The position numbers were made by a program, and so were the translations under genes. Shown piece after piece: positions 1-9,505 of a stretch of 64,000 nt of DNA (its first letter is position 1; each line of letters starts with the position of its first letter). The notes beneath the pieces were generated by a model. It was not told the DNA's origin. It did no database searches and saw only the letters and a list, made by a program, of their open reading frames with translations. The stretch covers positions 186,001 through 250,000 of the forward strand of contig NZ_AUBD01000008.1 in the NCBI RefSeq assembly GCF_000429065.1, read 5' to 3'. This DNA is from Silanimonas lenta DSM 16282 (lineage in GTDB: Bacteria; Pseudomonadota; Gammaproteobacteria; Xanthomonadales; Xanthomonadaceae).

Positions 1-511
1 GCACCAGCGCCGGGATGGCCACGATCAGGCCGGCCGCGGTGGAGATCAGCGCCTGGCCGATGCCGCCGGCAAGGCGGTTGGCATCGCCCACCCCGGCATC
101 GAGGATGGCCATGAACATCGAGATCATGCCAAGCACGGTGCCGAGCAGGCCGAGCAGCGGCGCGACGGCGGCGATGGTGCCCAGGGTCGGCAGGAAGCGC
201 TCGAGCTCGTGGAGCACGTGGCGGCCGGTGTCCTCGATGCGCTCCTTGATCACTTCGCGCGAGCGGTGGCGCACGTCCAGCGCTGCCGCCAGCAGGGCCC
301 CGAGCGGCGAATTACTGCGCAGCACCTCGATGTGCCGGGGATCGAGCTGGCGGCCCTTCGCCCATTGCCGCACCTCCTCGCCAAGGCCCGGGGGCAGCAC
401 TTCGCGGCGGCGCAGCGTCCAGGCACGCTCCACGGCGATGCCAATGGCACCCACCGCGAGCAGCAGGATCGGCACCATGACCCATCCGCCGGCGATGACC
501 AGTTCCAGCAT
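1..511 (-). CDS. exbB: ExbB/TolQ/MotA-family proton channel subunit, partial
   Basis: Inner-membrane proton-channel component of the ExbB/TolQ family, which with an ExbD/TolR partner energises TonB- or Tol-type processes. The visible part starts MLELVIAGGWVMVPILLL, a first membrane helix near the N-terminus, and continues into a cytoplasmic stretch and then the conserved TIAAVAPLLGLLGTVLGMI segment, the family signature of the second helix. The 3' end lies beyond the window, so about 170 codons are seen of a usual 200-240. It follows comEC by 38 bp on the same strand, the order seen in Xanthomonadales, where exbD and msbA usually come next. The exbB rather than tolQ choice rests on this context only. 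Confidence 0.85.
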   Translation of the reverse strand, partial: MLELVIAGGWVMVPILLLAVGAIGIAVERAWTLRRREVLPPGLGEEVRQWAKGRQLDPRHIEVLRSNSPLGALLAAALDVRHRSREVIKERIEDTGRHVLHELERFLPTLGTIAAVAPLLGLLGTVLGMISMFMAILDAGVGDANRLAGGIGQALISTAAGLIVAIPALV

Positions 512-549
512 GTCGATTTCCTGTATGGACCGGCCAACAGCATAGCGGC

Positions 550-2862
550 TCAGCCCCCCTGCCCGTTCCACCAGTGGCCCTGCAGGGCGCGCCAGGACCG
601 GAGACGCCACCCGCTTTCGCCCTCCACGCTGCCGGCGGCAGCGAGGTAGACCGCCCCCTCGCGCCCGGGATGCCAGGCATCTGCTGGCCAGTGGCGCAGG
701 CGGGCCGGACCCGGGCGGCGGGTGGCCACGGCATGGCTGGCCTCCATCGCCTGCTGCCAGGCGAGCACCGCCCCGGGACCGCCGATGACGGCGCGTGCCG
801 GCACGCGTTCCATGCTCCGGGAGGCGTCGGCGCCCACCTGCCGCACGTCTGCGCCCGGCAGCCGCCGCGCCGTCCAGACCGAAGCCTCCGAGGCATGCCA
901 GAGCTCGCGCCCCTCGCCATCGCGCACCCGCAGCACGCAGGGCGATGCCACGCCATGCCGGGCCACCGGCAAGGGCGCCAAGGCCTCGATATGCACGCCG
1001 TCCAGCACGAGGCTGCGCCCGCGCTCGCAAGGCAACGCCCCGGCCGGCGCCTGACCCGGCGCGTGCCAGCGTTCGCGCACCGGGAACGCCGCCTCGACCC
1101 GCGCCACGCCGCCGAGCCGCCCGGCATTGCCGGCGGTCTCGATGCGCAGGGCGATCTCCCGCACCCCGAGGGCGCGCAGCGCCGCCACCGCCTCGCCGCC
1201 TGCCGGCCCGGTATCCACCAGCACCTCGTGCCGCGCCGTGCGCAGCAGCACCGCCTCGCCGCGCGGCAGGGCCAGCACCCAGGCCTCGACCCGGCCTTGG
1301 AGTGGCCGCGACACCGATGGAAACAGCAAGGGCAGCAGCAACACCGCCCCCATGCCCCGCCAACGCCAGCCGAGCGGCGGCAGCACCACCGCCACGCCCA
1401 GCAGGGCCAGCGCCACGGCCCAGGGAGAAGGCTCGGCGACCCAGTAGAGGCCGCCGCCGAGGGCCGGCGGCCAGCGCCCCAGCCCCCACCAGAGGGCGTC
1501 CATGGCGGCCGCCGCCATGCCCCAGAGCAGGCCGGCCAGACCGGGAGCGAAGGCGAGCGCCAGCGTACCGAGCAGCGCGAGCGGCACCACCACCAGGCTG
1601 ATCCAGGGGATGGCCACGAGATTGGCCAGCGGCCCGGCGAGCGGCACCTGCAGGAAGAAGGCCGCGGTGATCGGCAGCAGGCCGAAGCTGGCCACCCATT
1701 GCGCGCGCAGGAAGGCCCGGAGATCGACGGCGGAGGTGATGCCCGGCAGCGACCAGGCCAGCCAGGCCACGCCGCCGCAGGAGAGCCAGAAGCCCGGCAG
1801 CAGCAGGGCGAAGGGATCGAGGGCGGCGATCGAGGCCACGGCGAGTGCCAGTGCCTGCATCGGCCCCACATGGCTGCGCAGGCTGGAAACCAGGGCCACC
1901 ACGCCCACCATCGCCACCGTGCGCAGCGTGGGCAGGCTGAAGCCGGCCAGGGCTGCATAGCCCAGCCCGGCGAGCAGGCAGGCCAGCGCCGCGGCCTGGG
2001 GTCGCCGCCAGCGCTGGGCAAGCCCGGGCGCGATCCACCACAGGCCGCGCACCGCCCAGGCGCCGAGCCCGGCGACGAGGCCGACATGGAAACCGGAAAT
2101 GGCGATCAGGTGGGTGAGGCCAAACTGCCGCAGCCGCTCCCAGTCGGCAGCCGAGAGCCCGCGGGTATCGCCCACCGCGAGGGCGGCGACGAAGCGCCCT
2201 CGGGCCTCGCCCAGCGCGGTGGCAATGGCGCTTGCGATCCGGTCGCGCAGGGCATCCATGCCCGAGGCCGGCGCGAGCCGTAGCGGCATCTGGGCGCTGC
2301 TGATACTGGCCGAGGCCACCGCCCGCAGGGCGAGGGCCTGGCGCGCGGCATCGAAGCCCCCCGGGTTGCGAGCCCCCTCGGGGACCTCCGCCACGAGCGA
2401 GAGCCGCCAGCGCTCGCCGGGGCGCACGCCCTGACCGTGCCCATGCCAGCGCAGGGACACGCGGCGGCCGTCGAGGGCCTCGGCCGCGCCGGGCGGCCCG
2501 GCCAACACGCGCTCGATCCGGGCCAGGCCGCGCAGGCCGTGCTCGCCCGCCTCCGGCAGCCCCTCGAAACGCAGCTCGACCAGCAGGCCCTCGCCCGCCA
2601 GCGTGGCGGGCAGGCGCTGCGCGAGGGCGCGGTGGCCGTGCAGTGCAGCGAGCGCCGCGCCCGAGGCCAGGGCGAGCAGCGCGACGGCCCACGCCAGGCG
2701 CGGCCGGAGGAAAACGGCGCCGCCCACGGCAAGGCCGAGGACGGCGATCGCCACGGCCAGTGGCAACAGGGCGCCGGCCTGGAGCTGCCAGAGCACGCCG
2801 CCGCAGAAGGCGGCGACGGGCAGCGGGCCGAGGCGGAGGGGGCGTCCTTGCCCGTCGTCCAT
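550..2862 (-). CDS. comEC: ComEC/Rec2 family DNA-internalisation channel, degenerate beta-lactamase domain
   Basis: A 770-aa polytopic inner-membrane protein of the ComEC/Rec2 family, which conducts single-stranded DNA during natural transformation. An N-terminal DUF4131-like region with two or three helices and an OB-like soluble part is followed by the Competence domain, recognised by the signature LTHLIAISGFHVGLVAG near residue 250, and several more helices. The C-terminal 250 residues are a beta-lactamase-like domain: VDTGP and ALRALGV are recognisable, but where families with an intact site have an HxxxDH metal motif this protein reads LRIETAGNAGRLGG, with no His or Asp. Nuclease activity of that domain is therefore unlikely; the channel may still work. 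It lies 4 bp after lolD in the same transcription unit. Confidence 0.9.
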   Translation of the reverse strand: MDDGQGRPLRLGPLPVAAFCGGVLWQLQAGALLPLAVAIAVLGLAVGGAVFLRPRLAWAVALLALASGAALAALHGHRALAQRLPATLAGEGLLVELRFEGLPEAGEHGLRGLARIERVLAGPPGAAEALDGRRVSLRWHGHGQGVRPGERWRLSLVAEVPEGARNPGGFDAARQALALRAVASASISSAQMPLRLAPASGMDALRDRIASAIATALGEARGRFVAALAVGDTRGLSAADWERLRQFGLTHLIAISGFHVGLVAGLGAWAVRGLWWIAPGLAQRWRRPQAAALACLLAGLGYAALAGFSLPTLRTVAMVGVVALVSSLRSHVGPMQALALAVASIAALDPFALLLPGFWLSCGGVAWLAWSLPGITSAVDLRAFLRAQWVASFGLLPITAAFFLQVPLAGPLANLVAIPWISLVVVPLALLGTLALAFAPGLAGLLWGMAAAAMDALWWGLGRWPPALGGGLYWVAEPSPWAVALALLGVAVVLPPLGWRWRGMGAVLLLPLLFPSVSRPLQGRVEAWVLALPRGEAVLLRTARHEVLVDTGPAGGEAVAALRALGVREIALRIETAGNAGRLGGVARVEAAFPVRERWHAPGQAPAGALPCERGRSLVLDGVHIEALAPLPVARHGVASPCVLRVRDGEGRELWHASEASVWTARRLPGADVRQVGADASRSMERVPARAVIGGPGAVLAWQQAMEASHAVATRRPGPARLRHWPADAWHPGREGAVYLAAAGSVEGESGWRLRSWRALQGHWWNGQGG

Positions 2863-2866
2863 GGGC

Positions 2867-3553
2867 CTAGTCCGGCACCCAGGGCTGCAGGCGGCCGCCG
2901 CGCAGTTCCAGCACCCGGTCGAGCCGGCGGGCGAGGCGCCGGTCGTGGGTCACCAGCACCAGCGCCGTGCCGCGGGCGCGATTGAGCGAGAGCAGGAGGT
3001 CGAAGACCGCCGAGGCCGAATGCTCGTCGAGGTTGCCCGTGGGCTCGTCGCCCAGCACGCAGGCCGGTTGCGTCACCAGGGCGCGGGCCACGGCGCAGCG
3101 CTGGCGCTCGCCGCCGGAGAGCTCGCCCGGCTTGTGGCCGAGGCGGTGGCCGAGGCCCACCGCCTCCAGCAGTGCCCGCGCCGGAGGCTCGGCGCCGGCC
3201 ACGGCCTCGCCGCGTACCAGCAGCGGCAGCATCACGTTCTCCAGGGCCGTGAATTCCGGCAGCAGGTGGTGGAACTGGTAGATGAAGCCGAGCGCGCGGT
3301 TGCGCAGGCGGCCACGCGCCGCATCGCCGAGGCGGCTCATCGCCTCGCCTTCCACCCACACTTCGCCGGCCGTGGGCGTATCGAGCCCGCCGAGCAGGTG
3401 CAGCAGGGTGCTCTTGCCGGCCCCCGAGGCCCCGATGATGGCCACCGTCTCGCCGCGCGCCACGGTGAGATCGAGACCGTCGAACACCGGGGTTTCCAGC
3501 GATCCTTCGCGGTAGGTCTTGGCGAGGCCACGGGCCTCCAGCACGATGCTCAT
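2867..3553 (-). CDS. lolD: Lipoprotein-releasing ABC transporter ATP-binding protein LolD
   Basis: ATPase of the LolCDE complex that extracts mature lipoproteins from the inner membrane and hands them to LolA. The 228-aa product shows Walker [10 protein letters not shown], the ABC signature LSGGERQR, Walker [12 protein letters not shown] and the H-loop LVTHD, all typical of the LolD/MacB subfamily. The ATG at 3553 gives the usual [14 protein letters not shown] beginning; the reading frame is open further upstream but that extension overlaps lolC and is not LolD-like. It starts 4 bp after the lolC stop, so coupling is likely. Confidence 0.95.
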   Translation of the reverse strand: MSIVLEARGLAKTYREGSLETPVFDGLDLTVARGETVAIIGASGAGKSTLLHLLGGLDTPTAGEVWVEGEAMSRLGDAARGRLRNRALGFIYQFHHLLPEFTALENVMLPLLVRGEAVAGAEPPARALLEAVGLGHRLGHKPGELSGGERQRCAVARALVTQPACVLGDEPTGNLDEHSASAVFDLLLSLNRARGTALVLVTHDRRLARRLDRVLELRGGRLQPWVPD

Positions 3554-3557
3554 GGGC

Positions 3558-4802
3558 TCACTCGTAGCGCAGGGCCGTGGCCGGGTCGGTGCGTGAGGCA
3601 CGCCAGGCCGGGTACAGGGTGGCGAGGAAGGACAGCGAGAGCGCCACGGCCGCCACGCTGGCCACGTCGGCGGGATAGACGGCGGTCGGCACGCCGGTGA
3701 TGTAGTAGACATCGGCCGGCATCAGCTCATGGCCCACCAGCCCCTCGATGAAGCGGACGATGGCGCCGAGATTGAGGCTGAGCAGCACGCCGCCCAGCAC
3801 GCCGGCCAGGGTGCCGACCACACCGATCACGCTGCCCTGCACGATGAAGACGGCCATCACCTGCCGGGGCGTGAGGCCGAGGGTGCGCAGGATGGCGATG
3901 TCGGCCTGCTTGTCCTGCACCAGCATCACCAGCGAGGAGACGAGGTTGAAGGCGGCGATGGCGATCACCAGCGAGAGCAGGATGAACATCACCGTGCGTT
4001 CCATGCTGAGCGCCGAGAAGAAATTGCGGTTGTCGCGCATCCAGTCGCTCACCCGGGCCTCGGGCCCGAGGCGCACCGCGAGGTGCCGGGCCACCTCGCC
4101 GGCCTGCCAGAGGTCGGCCACCTTCACCCGCACCCCGGTCACGGCCCCGCCGAGACGCAGCAGGCGCTGGGCATCGCCCAGGGCGACGAAGGCGAAGCTG
4201 CTGTCGGCGGTGTGCTCGCCCATCGAGAAGATGCCGACCACGGTGAAGCGCCGCGAGCGCGGCATCGCCCCCATCGGCGTGCTGGTGAACTCGTTGAGCG
4301 TGGCGTTCACCCGGTCGCCGACGCGGACGCCCAGCATCAGGGCCAGCTGGTCGCCGAGCACGATGCCGAACTCGCCCTCGCGCAGGTCCTCCAGCCGCCC
4401 CTCGCGCATCCGCGCCGCCAGCTCGGAGACGCTGCGCTCCTCGCCCGGCACGATGCCCATCACCAGGGCGGCGCTGGTGCGCGCGCCGCTCAGCAGGCCC
4501 TCGCGCCGCACATAGGGCGCCGCGCCCACCACCCGGGCATCGGCCCGCGCCACCGCCAGCACCGAATCCCAGTCCTCGAGGCCGCGCCCGGCCCCCTCCA
4601 CGGTGACATGGGCCACCGAGCCGAGCAGGCGGTCGCGGATCTCGCGCTGGAAGCCGCTCATCACCGCGATGGTGGTGATGAGCGCGATCACCCCGATGAT
4701 GATGCCGAGGATGGACGCGGCGCTGATGAAGCTGATGAAGCGGTTGCGGCGCTTGGCGCGCAGGTAGCGCAGGCCGATCGCCAGCGGGAGCGGTTGGAAC
4801 AT
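3558..4802 (-). CDS. lolC: Lipoprotein-releasing ABC transporter permease LolC/LolE
   Basis: A 414-aa FtsX-type permease of the lipoprotein export complex. The N-terminus [30 protein letters not shown] is the classic LolC/E start, followed by a membrane helix, a large periplasmic MacB-like domain (about residues 50-265) and three C-terminal helices. Only one permease gene lies next to lolD. Either a second one is elsewhere, or this is the homodimeric LolF-type arrangement known in some gammaproteobacteria. It starts 2 bp after the preceding small membrane protein gene. Confidence 0.93.
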   Translation of the reverse strand: MFQPLPLAIGLRYLRAKRRNRFISFISAASILGIIIGVIALITTIAVMSGFQREIRDRLLGSVAHVTVEGAGRGLEDWDSVLAVARADARVVGAAPYVRREGLLSGARTSAALVMGIVPGEERSVSELAARMREGRLEDLREGEFGIVLGDQLALMLGVRVGDRVNATLNEFTSTPMGAMPRSRRFTVVGIFSMGEHTADSSFAFVALGDAQRLLRLGGAVTGVRVKVADLWQAGEVARHLAVRLGPEARVSDWMRDNRNFFSALSMERTVMFILLSLVIAIAAFNLVSSLVMLVQDKQADIAILRTLGLTPRQVMAVFIVQGSVIGVVGTLAGVLGGVLLSLNLGAIVRFIEGLVGHELMPADVYYITGVPTAVYPADVASVAAVALSLSFLATLYPAWRASRTDPATALRYE

Positions 4803-4804
4803 GC

Positions 4805-5230
4805 CTAGCCCATCCAGTCGGGAGGAAGCCCCGGTCGCGCCGGGGGCCGTCGCGCCGCCAGCCTCAGGGCCCGCCGCGCCGCGGGCGACAGGGTATCCGG
4901 CCAGAACACCCGCGTGGAGCGTCCGCCGCCAGGATGCAGCACCAGCAGCGGCCACTGTTCATGCAGCACCGGGGGGCGTTCGGCATCGATCGTCAGCCAT
5001 TCGCCGGGGCGGGCGAGGTGCCGCCTCGCCTCCCACAGTCCCCAGGCAAAGGCCACGGCCGCCAGACCGAACTGCACGGCGCGGGGCAGGGCCGGTCCGA
5101 GGGCGCTGGCGAAAAAGGCGAAGGCCGCCAGCGGCGGCAATACGAGGCGCAGGCCGGCCTCCCAGCGCGAGGGCCGCCACTCAAGGCGGAAGCTGCCGCA
5201 GTCGGTCGACGAAATCGGCAAGGTCGGCAT
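4805..5230 (-). CDS. YgfX/CptA-like inner-membrane protein
   Basis: A small protein (141 aa from the ATG at 5230) with a hydrophobic hairpin of two membrane segments around residues 25-70 and a short cytoplasmic C-terminal domain containing [24 protein letters not shown]. Size, topology and the place directly after sdhE match the YgfX family (called CptA in the disputed CptAB toxin-antitoxin model). Sequence similarity in this family is low, so the call leans on context. The chosen start overlaps sdhE by 50 bp; a start nearer the sdhE stop with a non-ATG codon is possible. Confidence 0.62.
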   Translation of the reverse strand: MPTLPISSTDCGSFRLEWRPSRWEAGLRLVLPPLAAFAFFASALGPALPRAVQFGLAAVAFAWGLWEARRHLARPGEWLTIDAERPPVLHEQWPLLVLHPGGGRSTRVFWPDTLSPAARRALRLAARRPPARPGLPPDWMG

Positions 5231-5435
5231 CCCCGGGGCGCTCGCGGCCCATGCACCAGCGCCAGAGGATGTCGTCTTCGGTGTCCAGCAGCCTGAGGAA
5301 AAGCCCCCGGTCGGCGTCGGAAGCCGTCGCGAAAGCACGGTCGAGGTAGCGCTCCATGAGCTGGTCGAGCTCGCGCATGCCGCGGCGGCAGCGCCACCTC
5401 AGGCGCCTGAGTTCGACCGGATCGATCTCGGCCAC
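5181..5435 (-). CDS. sdhE: FAD assembly factor SdhE
   Basis: An 84-aa SdhE (YgfY/DUF339) protein that helps attach FAD covalently to the SdhA flavoprotein. The sequence contains the family core [22 protein letters not shown], including the conserved RGMREL (the RGxxE surface), and [16 protein letters not shown] chose the GTG at 5435, which gives [14 protein letters not shown] and the standard family length; a GGGGCAGGG stretch lies upstream. It sits downstream of sdhCDAB and one MAPEG gene, fitting its role. Confidence 0.9.
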   Translation of the reverse strand: MAEIDPVELRRLRWRCRRGMRELDQLMERYLDRAFATASDADRGLFLRLLDTEDDILWRWCMGRERPGDADLADFVDRLRQLPP

Positions 5436-5461
5436 GATGCGCGCCCTGCCCCAGCGAGCCG

Positions 5462-5887
5462 TCAGAGCACCCCGGCCCAGTGCAGGCCGAGCTGGATCCA
5501 GAGGAACAGCAGTGCCGTGCAGGCGGCGAGGAAGGCACGGAAGCGGCGCATCACCTTGTTCCGGCCGCAGGCCTCGATGGCCATGAGCACCCGGGCGCCG
5601 ACGAAGGCCCAGGCCATCGAGAGCGGGCCGAAGCCCTCGACCCCGGTCTGCATGGCGGCAAGGCAGCCAGCGAAGAACAGCACCGGCGTCTCGAACAGGT
5701 TGCGGAAATGGTCGGCCGCCCGGGTGTCCTCCAGGGTCTCGGCCATCTGCCGTGCCGAGGCCACCGACTGCGGAGGGATCCGGCGGCGCTTCATCTCGCC
5801 GATGCGAGTCTGGAAAAGGCGTGCGGCAACGGCGAACACCAGGCCTACCATCGCCAACATCGGCCACACCCAGGGCGAGGCCGCCAT
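5462..5887 (-). CDS. MAPEG family membrane protein
   Basis: A 141-aa integral membrane protein with four predicted helices, beginning [18 protein letters not shown]. It carries the MAPEG hallmark pattern [15 protein letters not shown] in helix 2 and the GARVLMAIE region. MAPEG proteins include glutathione-dependent enzymes such as microsomal glutathione transferases, but bacterial members of this short type have no assigned substrate. Its ATG overlaps the sdhB stop as TGATG, so it is translationally coupled to the sdh operon. Confidence 0.85.
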   Translation of the reverse strand: MAASPWVWPMLAMVGLVFAVAARLFQTRIGEMKRRRIPPQSVASARQMAETLEDTRAADHFRNLFETPVLFFAGCLAAMQTGVEGFGPLSMAWAFVGARVLMAIEACGRNKVMRRFRAFLAACTALLFLWIQLGLHWAGVL

Positions 5888-6675
5888 CAGGCACCCCGCC
5901 GCGCCAGCATCAGCTTCTTGATCTCGGCGATGGCCCGGGCCGGGTTCAGGCCCTTCGGGCAGGTCCGCGCACAGTTCATGATGGTGTGGCAGCGGTAGAG
6001 CTTGAACGGGTCCTCGAGGTCGTCGAGCCGGGCCCCGGTGTCCTCGTCACGCGAATCGACGATCCAGCGGTAGGCCTGCAGCAGGATCGCCGGGCCCAGG
6101 TAGCGCTCGCCGTTCCACCAGTAGGAGGGGCAGCTGGTGCTGCAGCAGGCGCAGAGGATGCACTCGTAAAGGCCGTCGAGCTTCTTGCGGTCTTCCGGGC
6201 TCTGCAGGCGCTCGCGGCTGGCCGGCGGCGCGCTCTGGGTGCGCAGCCAGGGGCGGATCGAGGCGTACTGGGCGTAGAAATGGGTCAGGTCCGGCACCAG
6301 GTCCTTGATCACCGGCATGTGCGGCAGCGGGTAGACCGGCACTTCCTTCTTCATGCACTCGTCGATGGCCTTGGTGCAGGCCAGCGTGTTGGTGCCGTCG
6401 ATGTTCATCGCGCAGGAGCCGCAGATGCCCTCGCGGCAGGAGCGGCGGAAGGTCAGCGTCGGGTCGATCTCGTTCTTGATCTTGATCAGCGCGTCCAGGA
6501 CCATCGGCCCGCAGCTGTCGAGATCGACCTCGTAGGTGTCCACGCTGGGGTTCCTGCCGTCGTCCGGGTTCCAGCGGTAGACCTTGAAGACGCGGACGTT
6601 CTTCGCCCCGGCCGGCGCCGGGAAGTGCCTGCCCTTGCCGACCTTCGAATTCTGCGGGAGGGTGAACTCAGCCAT
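5887..6675 (-). CDS. sdhB: Succinate dehydrogenase iron-sulfur subunit
   Basis: SdhB passes electrons from the SdhA flavin to quinone in Complex II. The 262-aa protein has the [2Fe-2S] motif [12 protein letters not shown]...C (about residues 80-105), the [4Fe-4S] motif [11 protein letters not shown] and the [3Fe-4S] motif [17 protein letters not shown], in the standard order and spacing. It starts 15 bp after sdhA. Length and motifs are normal. Confidence 0.97.
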   Translation of the reverse strand: MAEFTLPQNSKVGKGRHFPAPAGAKNVRVFKVYRWNPDDGRNPSVDTYEVDLDSCGPMVLDALIKIKNEIDPTLTFRRSCREGICGSCAMNIDGTNTLACTKAIDECMKKEVPVYPLPHMPVIKDLVPDLTHFYAQYASIRPWLRTQSAPPASRERLQSPEDRKKLDGLYECILCACCSTSCPSYWWNGERYLGPAILLQAYRWIVDSRDEDTGARLDDLEDPFKLYRCHTIMNCARTCPKGLNPARAIAEIKKLMLARRGA

Positions 6676-6690
6676 CGTGTGACCTCGGGA

Positions 6691-8484
6691 TCAGTACTTG
6701 CGCGCCTTGGGCGGAATGGGCTGCACGGCGTCGGTCTGGGTGTAGAGGTGCACCGGGCGGTAGTCGATGCGGGTCTCGCCCTTCTCGTCGATCCAGCAGA
6801 GGGTGTGCTTCATCCACTCGGCGTCGTTGCGCTCCGGGTAGTCCTCGCGGGCATGGGCGCCGCGCGATTCCTTGCGGTTCTCCGCCGACACCATGGTGAC
6901 CACCGCCTGGGCGAGCAGGTTCTGCAGCTCCAGGGTCTCGATCAGGTCGGAGTTCCACACCAGCGAGCGGTCGCTCACCCGCACGTCGGCGAAGGAGGCG
7001 TGGGCCTCGCGGATCTTCTTCACCCCGGCCTGCAGCGACTCGCCGGTGCGGAACACGGCGGCATCGTTCTGCATGATGCGCTGCATGTTCAGGCGGATCT
7101 CGGCCGTCGGCGTGCTGCCCTTGGCATGGCGCAGGCGGTCGAGGTTGGCGAGCGACTTGTCGAGGGCATCGGAGGCAAGGCGCTTGTGCGGCTGGCCGGG
7201 CCTGATGGTCTCGGCGCAGCGGTTGGCCACCGCGCGGCCGAACACCACGAGGTCGAGCAGCGAGTTCGAGCCGAGGCGGTTGGCGCCATGCACCGAGACG
7301 CAGGCAGCCTCGCCGATGGCATACAGGCCCGGCACCACGGCATCCGGATCGCCATCCTTCAGGGTCACCACCTCGCCGTGGTAGTTGGTCTGCAAGCCGC
7401 CCATGTTGTAGTGCACGGTGGGCAGCACCGGGATCGGCTGCTTGGTCACGTCGACGCCGGCGAAGATCTTCGCCGTCTCGGCGATGCCCGGCAGGCGCTC
7501 GTGGATGACCTTCGGGTCGAGGTGGGTCAGGTCGAGGTGGATGTGGTCCTTGTTCGGGCCCACGCCGCGGCCTTCGCGGATCTCGATGGTCATCGAGCGG
7601 CTGACCATGTCGCGCGGGGCGAGGTCCTTCACGCTCGGGGCATAGCGCTCCATGAAGCGCTCGCCCTGGGCGTTGCGCAGGATGCCGCCCTCGCCGCGCA
7701 CGCCCTCGGTGATCAGGCAGCCGGCGCCGTAGATGCCGGTCGGGTGGAACTGCACGAACTCCATGTCCTGCAGCGGCAGGCCGGCACGCAGCGCCATGCC
7801 GCCACCGTCGCCGGTGCAGGTGTGCGCCGAGGTGGCGCTGAAATAGGCGCGGCCGTAGCCGCCGGTGGCCAGCACCACGCCATGGGCGCGGAACACGTGG
7901 ATCGTGCCTTCCGCCATGTCGAGCGCGATCACGCCGCGGCACACCCCCTCCTCGTCCATGATCAGGTCGAGGGCGAAGTACTCGATGAAGAAGCGGGCGT
8001 CGTGCGCCAGCGACTGCTGGTAGAGCGTGTGCAGGATGGCATGGCCGGTGCGGTCGGCGGCGGCACAGGTGCGCTGCGCCGGCGGACCCTCGCCGTAGCG
8101 GGTGGTCATGCCGCCGAAGGGGCGCTGGTAGATCTTGCCGTCTTCGGTGCGCGAGAACGGCACGCCGTAGTGCTCGAGCTCGATGATGGCCGGGATGGCC
8201 TCGCGGCACATGTACTCGATGGCATCCTGGTCGCCCAGCCAGTCCGAGCCCTTCACGGTGTCGAAGAAGTGGTAGCGCCAGTCGTCCTCGCCCATGTTGG
8301 CGAGCGCGGCCGAGATGCCGCCCTGCGCCGCCACGGTGTGCGAGCGGGTCGGAAAGACCTTGGTGATGCAGGCGGTCTGCAGGCCCTTGGCGGCAAGGCC
8401 GAAGGTGGCACGCAGGCCGGCGCCGCCGGCTCCCACCACGACCACGTCGTAGTGGTGTTCGGTGATCTTGTAGGCAGTGGTCAT
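6691..8484 (-). CDS. sdhA: Succinate dehydrogenase flavoprotein subunit
   Basis: A 597-aa flavoprotein that oxidises succinate to fumarate in the TCA cycle. It shows the FAD-binding [12 protein letters not shown], the His-FAD attachment motif [11 protein letters not shown], the substrate-binding [15 protein letters not shown] and the C-terminal capping region ending IPPKARKY. It lies between sdhD (7 bp) and sdhB (15 bp). Confidence 0.98.
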   Translation of the reverse strand: MTTAYKITEHHYDVVVVGAGGAGLRATFGLAAKGLQTACITKVFPTRSHTVAAQGGISAALANMGEDDWRYHFFDTVKGSDWLGDQDAIEYMCREAIPAIIELEHYGVPFSRTEDGKIYQRPFGGMTTRYGEGPPAQRTCAAADRTGHAILHTLYQQSLAHDARFFIEYFALDLIMDEEGVCRGVIALDMAEGTIHVFRAHGVVLATGGYGRAYFSATSAHTCTGDGGGMALRAGLPLQDMEFVQFHPTGIYGAGCLITEGVRGEGGILRNAQGERFMERYAPSVKDLAPRDMVSRSMTIEIREGRGVGPNKDHIHLDLTHLDPKVIHERLPGIAETAKIFAGVDVTKQPIPVLPTVHYNMGGLQTNYHGEVVTLKDGDPDAVVPGLYAIGEAACVSVHGANRLGSNSLLDLVVFGRAVANRCAETIRPGQPHKRLASDALDKSLANLDRLRHAKGSTPTAEIRLNMQRIMQNDAAVFRTGESLQAGVKKIREAHASFADVRVSDRSLVWNSDLIETLELQNLLAQAVVTMVSAENRKESRGAHAREDYPERNDAEWMKHTLCWIDEKGETRIDYRPVHLYTQTDAVQPIPPKARKY

Positions 8485-8491
8485 GGCGGTG

Positions 8492-8875
8492 TCAGGCGGT
8501 GAAGGCGATGCGGCCGATGGCCACGACGGAGGCGATGGCGGCGAGCGCGTAGGCGTACTTCACGAGGAGCTGCAGCGCGATCTCCAGCCACGGGGTGTGG
8601 ATGTAGTCCTCGATCACCACCTGCAGCCCGAGGCGGGCATGCCACATCACCGCCAGCACGAAGGCCAGCATCAGGGTGGCGTTGAGCGGCTCGGCGAGGA
8701 AGGCGCGGGCATTGGCGTGGTCGGCGCCGATGAGCGACACCGCCGTCACCACGAACCAGGGCACGAGGAACAGCAGGGCCACGGCGGAGACGCGCTGGGC
8801 CCACCAGTGGGCCACGCCCTCCTTGGCGCTGCCAAGGCCGCGGGCCACGGCCCAGGGATGGCGCAGGCGGCTCAT
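8492..8875 (-). CDS. sdhD: Succinate dehydrogenase membrane anchor subunit
   Basis: A 127-aa membrane anchor with three predicted helices (about residues 25-50, 60-85 and 100-122). It has the heme/quinone-site pattern [12 protein letters not shown] near the start of helix 1 and a [15 protein letters not shown] motif, the usual SdhD HxxxGxxxxxxDY element. Its ATG overlaps the sdhC stop by 4 bp. Confidence 0.94.
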   Translation of the reverse strand: MSRLRHPWAVARGLGSAKEGVAHWWAQRVSAVALLFLVPWFVVTAVSLIGADHANARAFLAEPLNATLMLAFVLAVMWHARLGLQVVIEDYIHTPWLEIALQLLVKYAYALAAIASVVAIGRIAFTA

Positions 8876-9273
8876 GCCCCACCTCCCGCCGAGAGGCCGG
8901 CATACCAGAGCAGGCCGGTGAGCAGCACCGCCAGGGCCACCACGGTGTAGCCGGAGCGGTAGACCTGCGGGATCTCGAAGCCCCAGCCCATGTCCCAGAA
9001 CAGGTGGCGCACGCCGTTCAGGAGGTGATAGACGAGGGTGGCGCAGAAGACGAACAGCAAGGCCTTGCCGGGCAGCGAACCGGCCACCGCGAGGAAGGCC
9101 GCGTAGTGCTCCTCGCCACCGGCGAGCGCCATCAGCCACCAGGCCACCAGGAGCGCGCCGACCGCATTGGCCACGCCGGTGGCACGGTGCAGGATCGACA
9201 TCATCGAGGTGATCTGCGGCCGGTAATACGGCCCGATCATGAAGGGAGACAGGGGTCGTTTGGGCGTGGCCAT
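8872..9273 (-). CDS. sdhC: Succinate dehydrogenase cytochrome b556 subunit
   Basis: A 133-aa cytochrome b subunit. The N-terminal PKRPLSPFMIGPYYRPQITSMMSILHRATGV contains the SdhC signature RPxxxxxxSIxHRxTG, and the second helix ends in HLLNGVRHLFWDMG, with the heme-ligand-type His. The ATG at 9273 is the only start that gives this usual beginning. First subunit gene of sdhCDAB. Confidence 0.95.
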   Translation of the reverse strand: MATPKRPLSPFMIGPYYRPQITSMMSILHRATGVANAVGALLVAWWLMALAGGEEHYAAFLAVAGSLPGKALLFVFCATLVYHLLNGVRHLFWDMGWGFEIPQVYRSGYTVVALAVLLTGLLWYAGLSAGGGA

Positions 9274-9319
9274 GGGCTGCGCTCGTGCTGGTGTGTCGGT
9301 TGGGGGCCGCGTCCTGCGG

Positions 9320-9499
9320 TCAGAAGTCGATGCAGCGGCCGTTTTTTTCCCAGTCGCCGAAGCGGGTGGGCTCGGGGCCGTCGCGTCCACCGTATTCCCG
9401 CGGCCGGGCCGCGGCATCGCCGCCCGCGTCGGGCCGCATCGCCTCGGGAGCCTGCGTCTCGCGGGAAGGCTCGCCTAGAATGTCCGGCTCGGGAAGCAT
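9320..9499 (-). CDS. SDHAF4-like (DUF1674) succinate dehydrogenase assembly protein, 59 aa
   Basis: A very short gene. Its C-terminus reads EYGGRDGPEPTRFGDWEKNGRCIDF, the diagnostic ending of the DUF1674/SDHAF4 family (RxGDWExxGRCxDF). Eukaryotic SDHAF4 binds flavinated SDHA before Complex II assembly, so a similar role here is inference supported by position 46 bp upstream of sdhC. Two starts are possible: the ATG at 9499 (59 aa, used here) or the ATG at 9439 (39 aa), which has GAGG-like purines upstream. With the longer start it lies only 6 bp from the divergent ygfZ start. Confidence 0.85.
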   Translation of the reverse strand: MLPEPDILGEPSRETQAPEAMRPDAGGDAAARPREYGGRDGPEPTRFGDWEKNGRCIDF

Positions 9500-9505
9500 C
9501 CCGGC

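Noticed and set aside
312-2087. Second long minus-strand frame within comEC
   Set aside because: Ser/Arg/Cys/Trp-rich shifted-frame translation of the true comEC gene.
5181-5435. SdhE/YgfX as a toxin-antitoxin pair (CptAB)
   Set aside because: SdhE has an established flavinylation role and sits in the sdh operon; nothing in the sequence supports toxin activity.
5752-8502. Open frame of 916 codons on the plus strand
   Set aside because: Antisense to sdhA and sdhB; no recognisable domain; composition effect.
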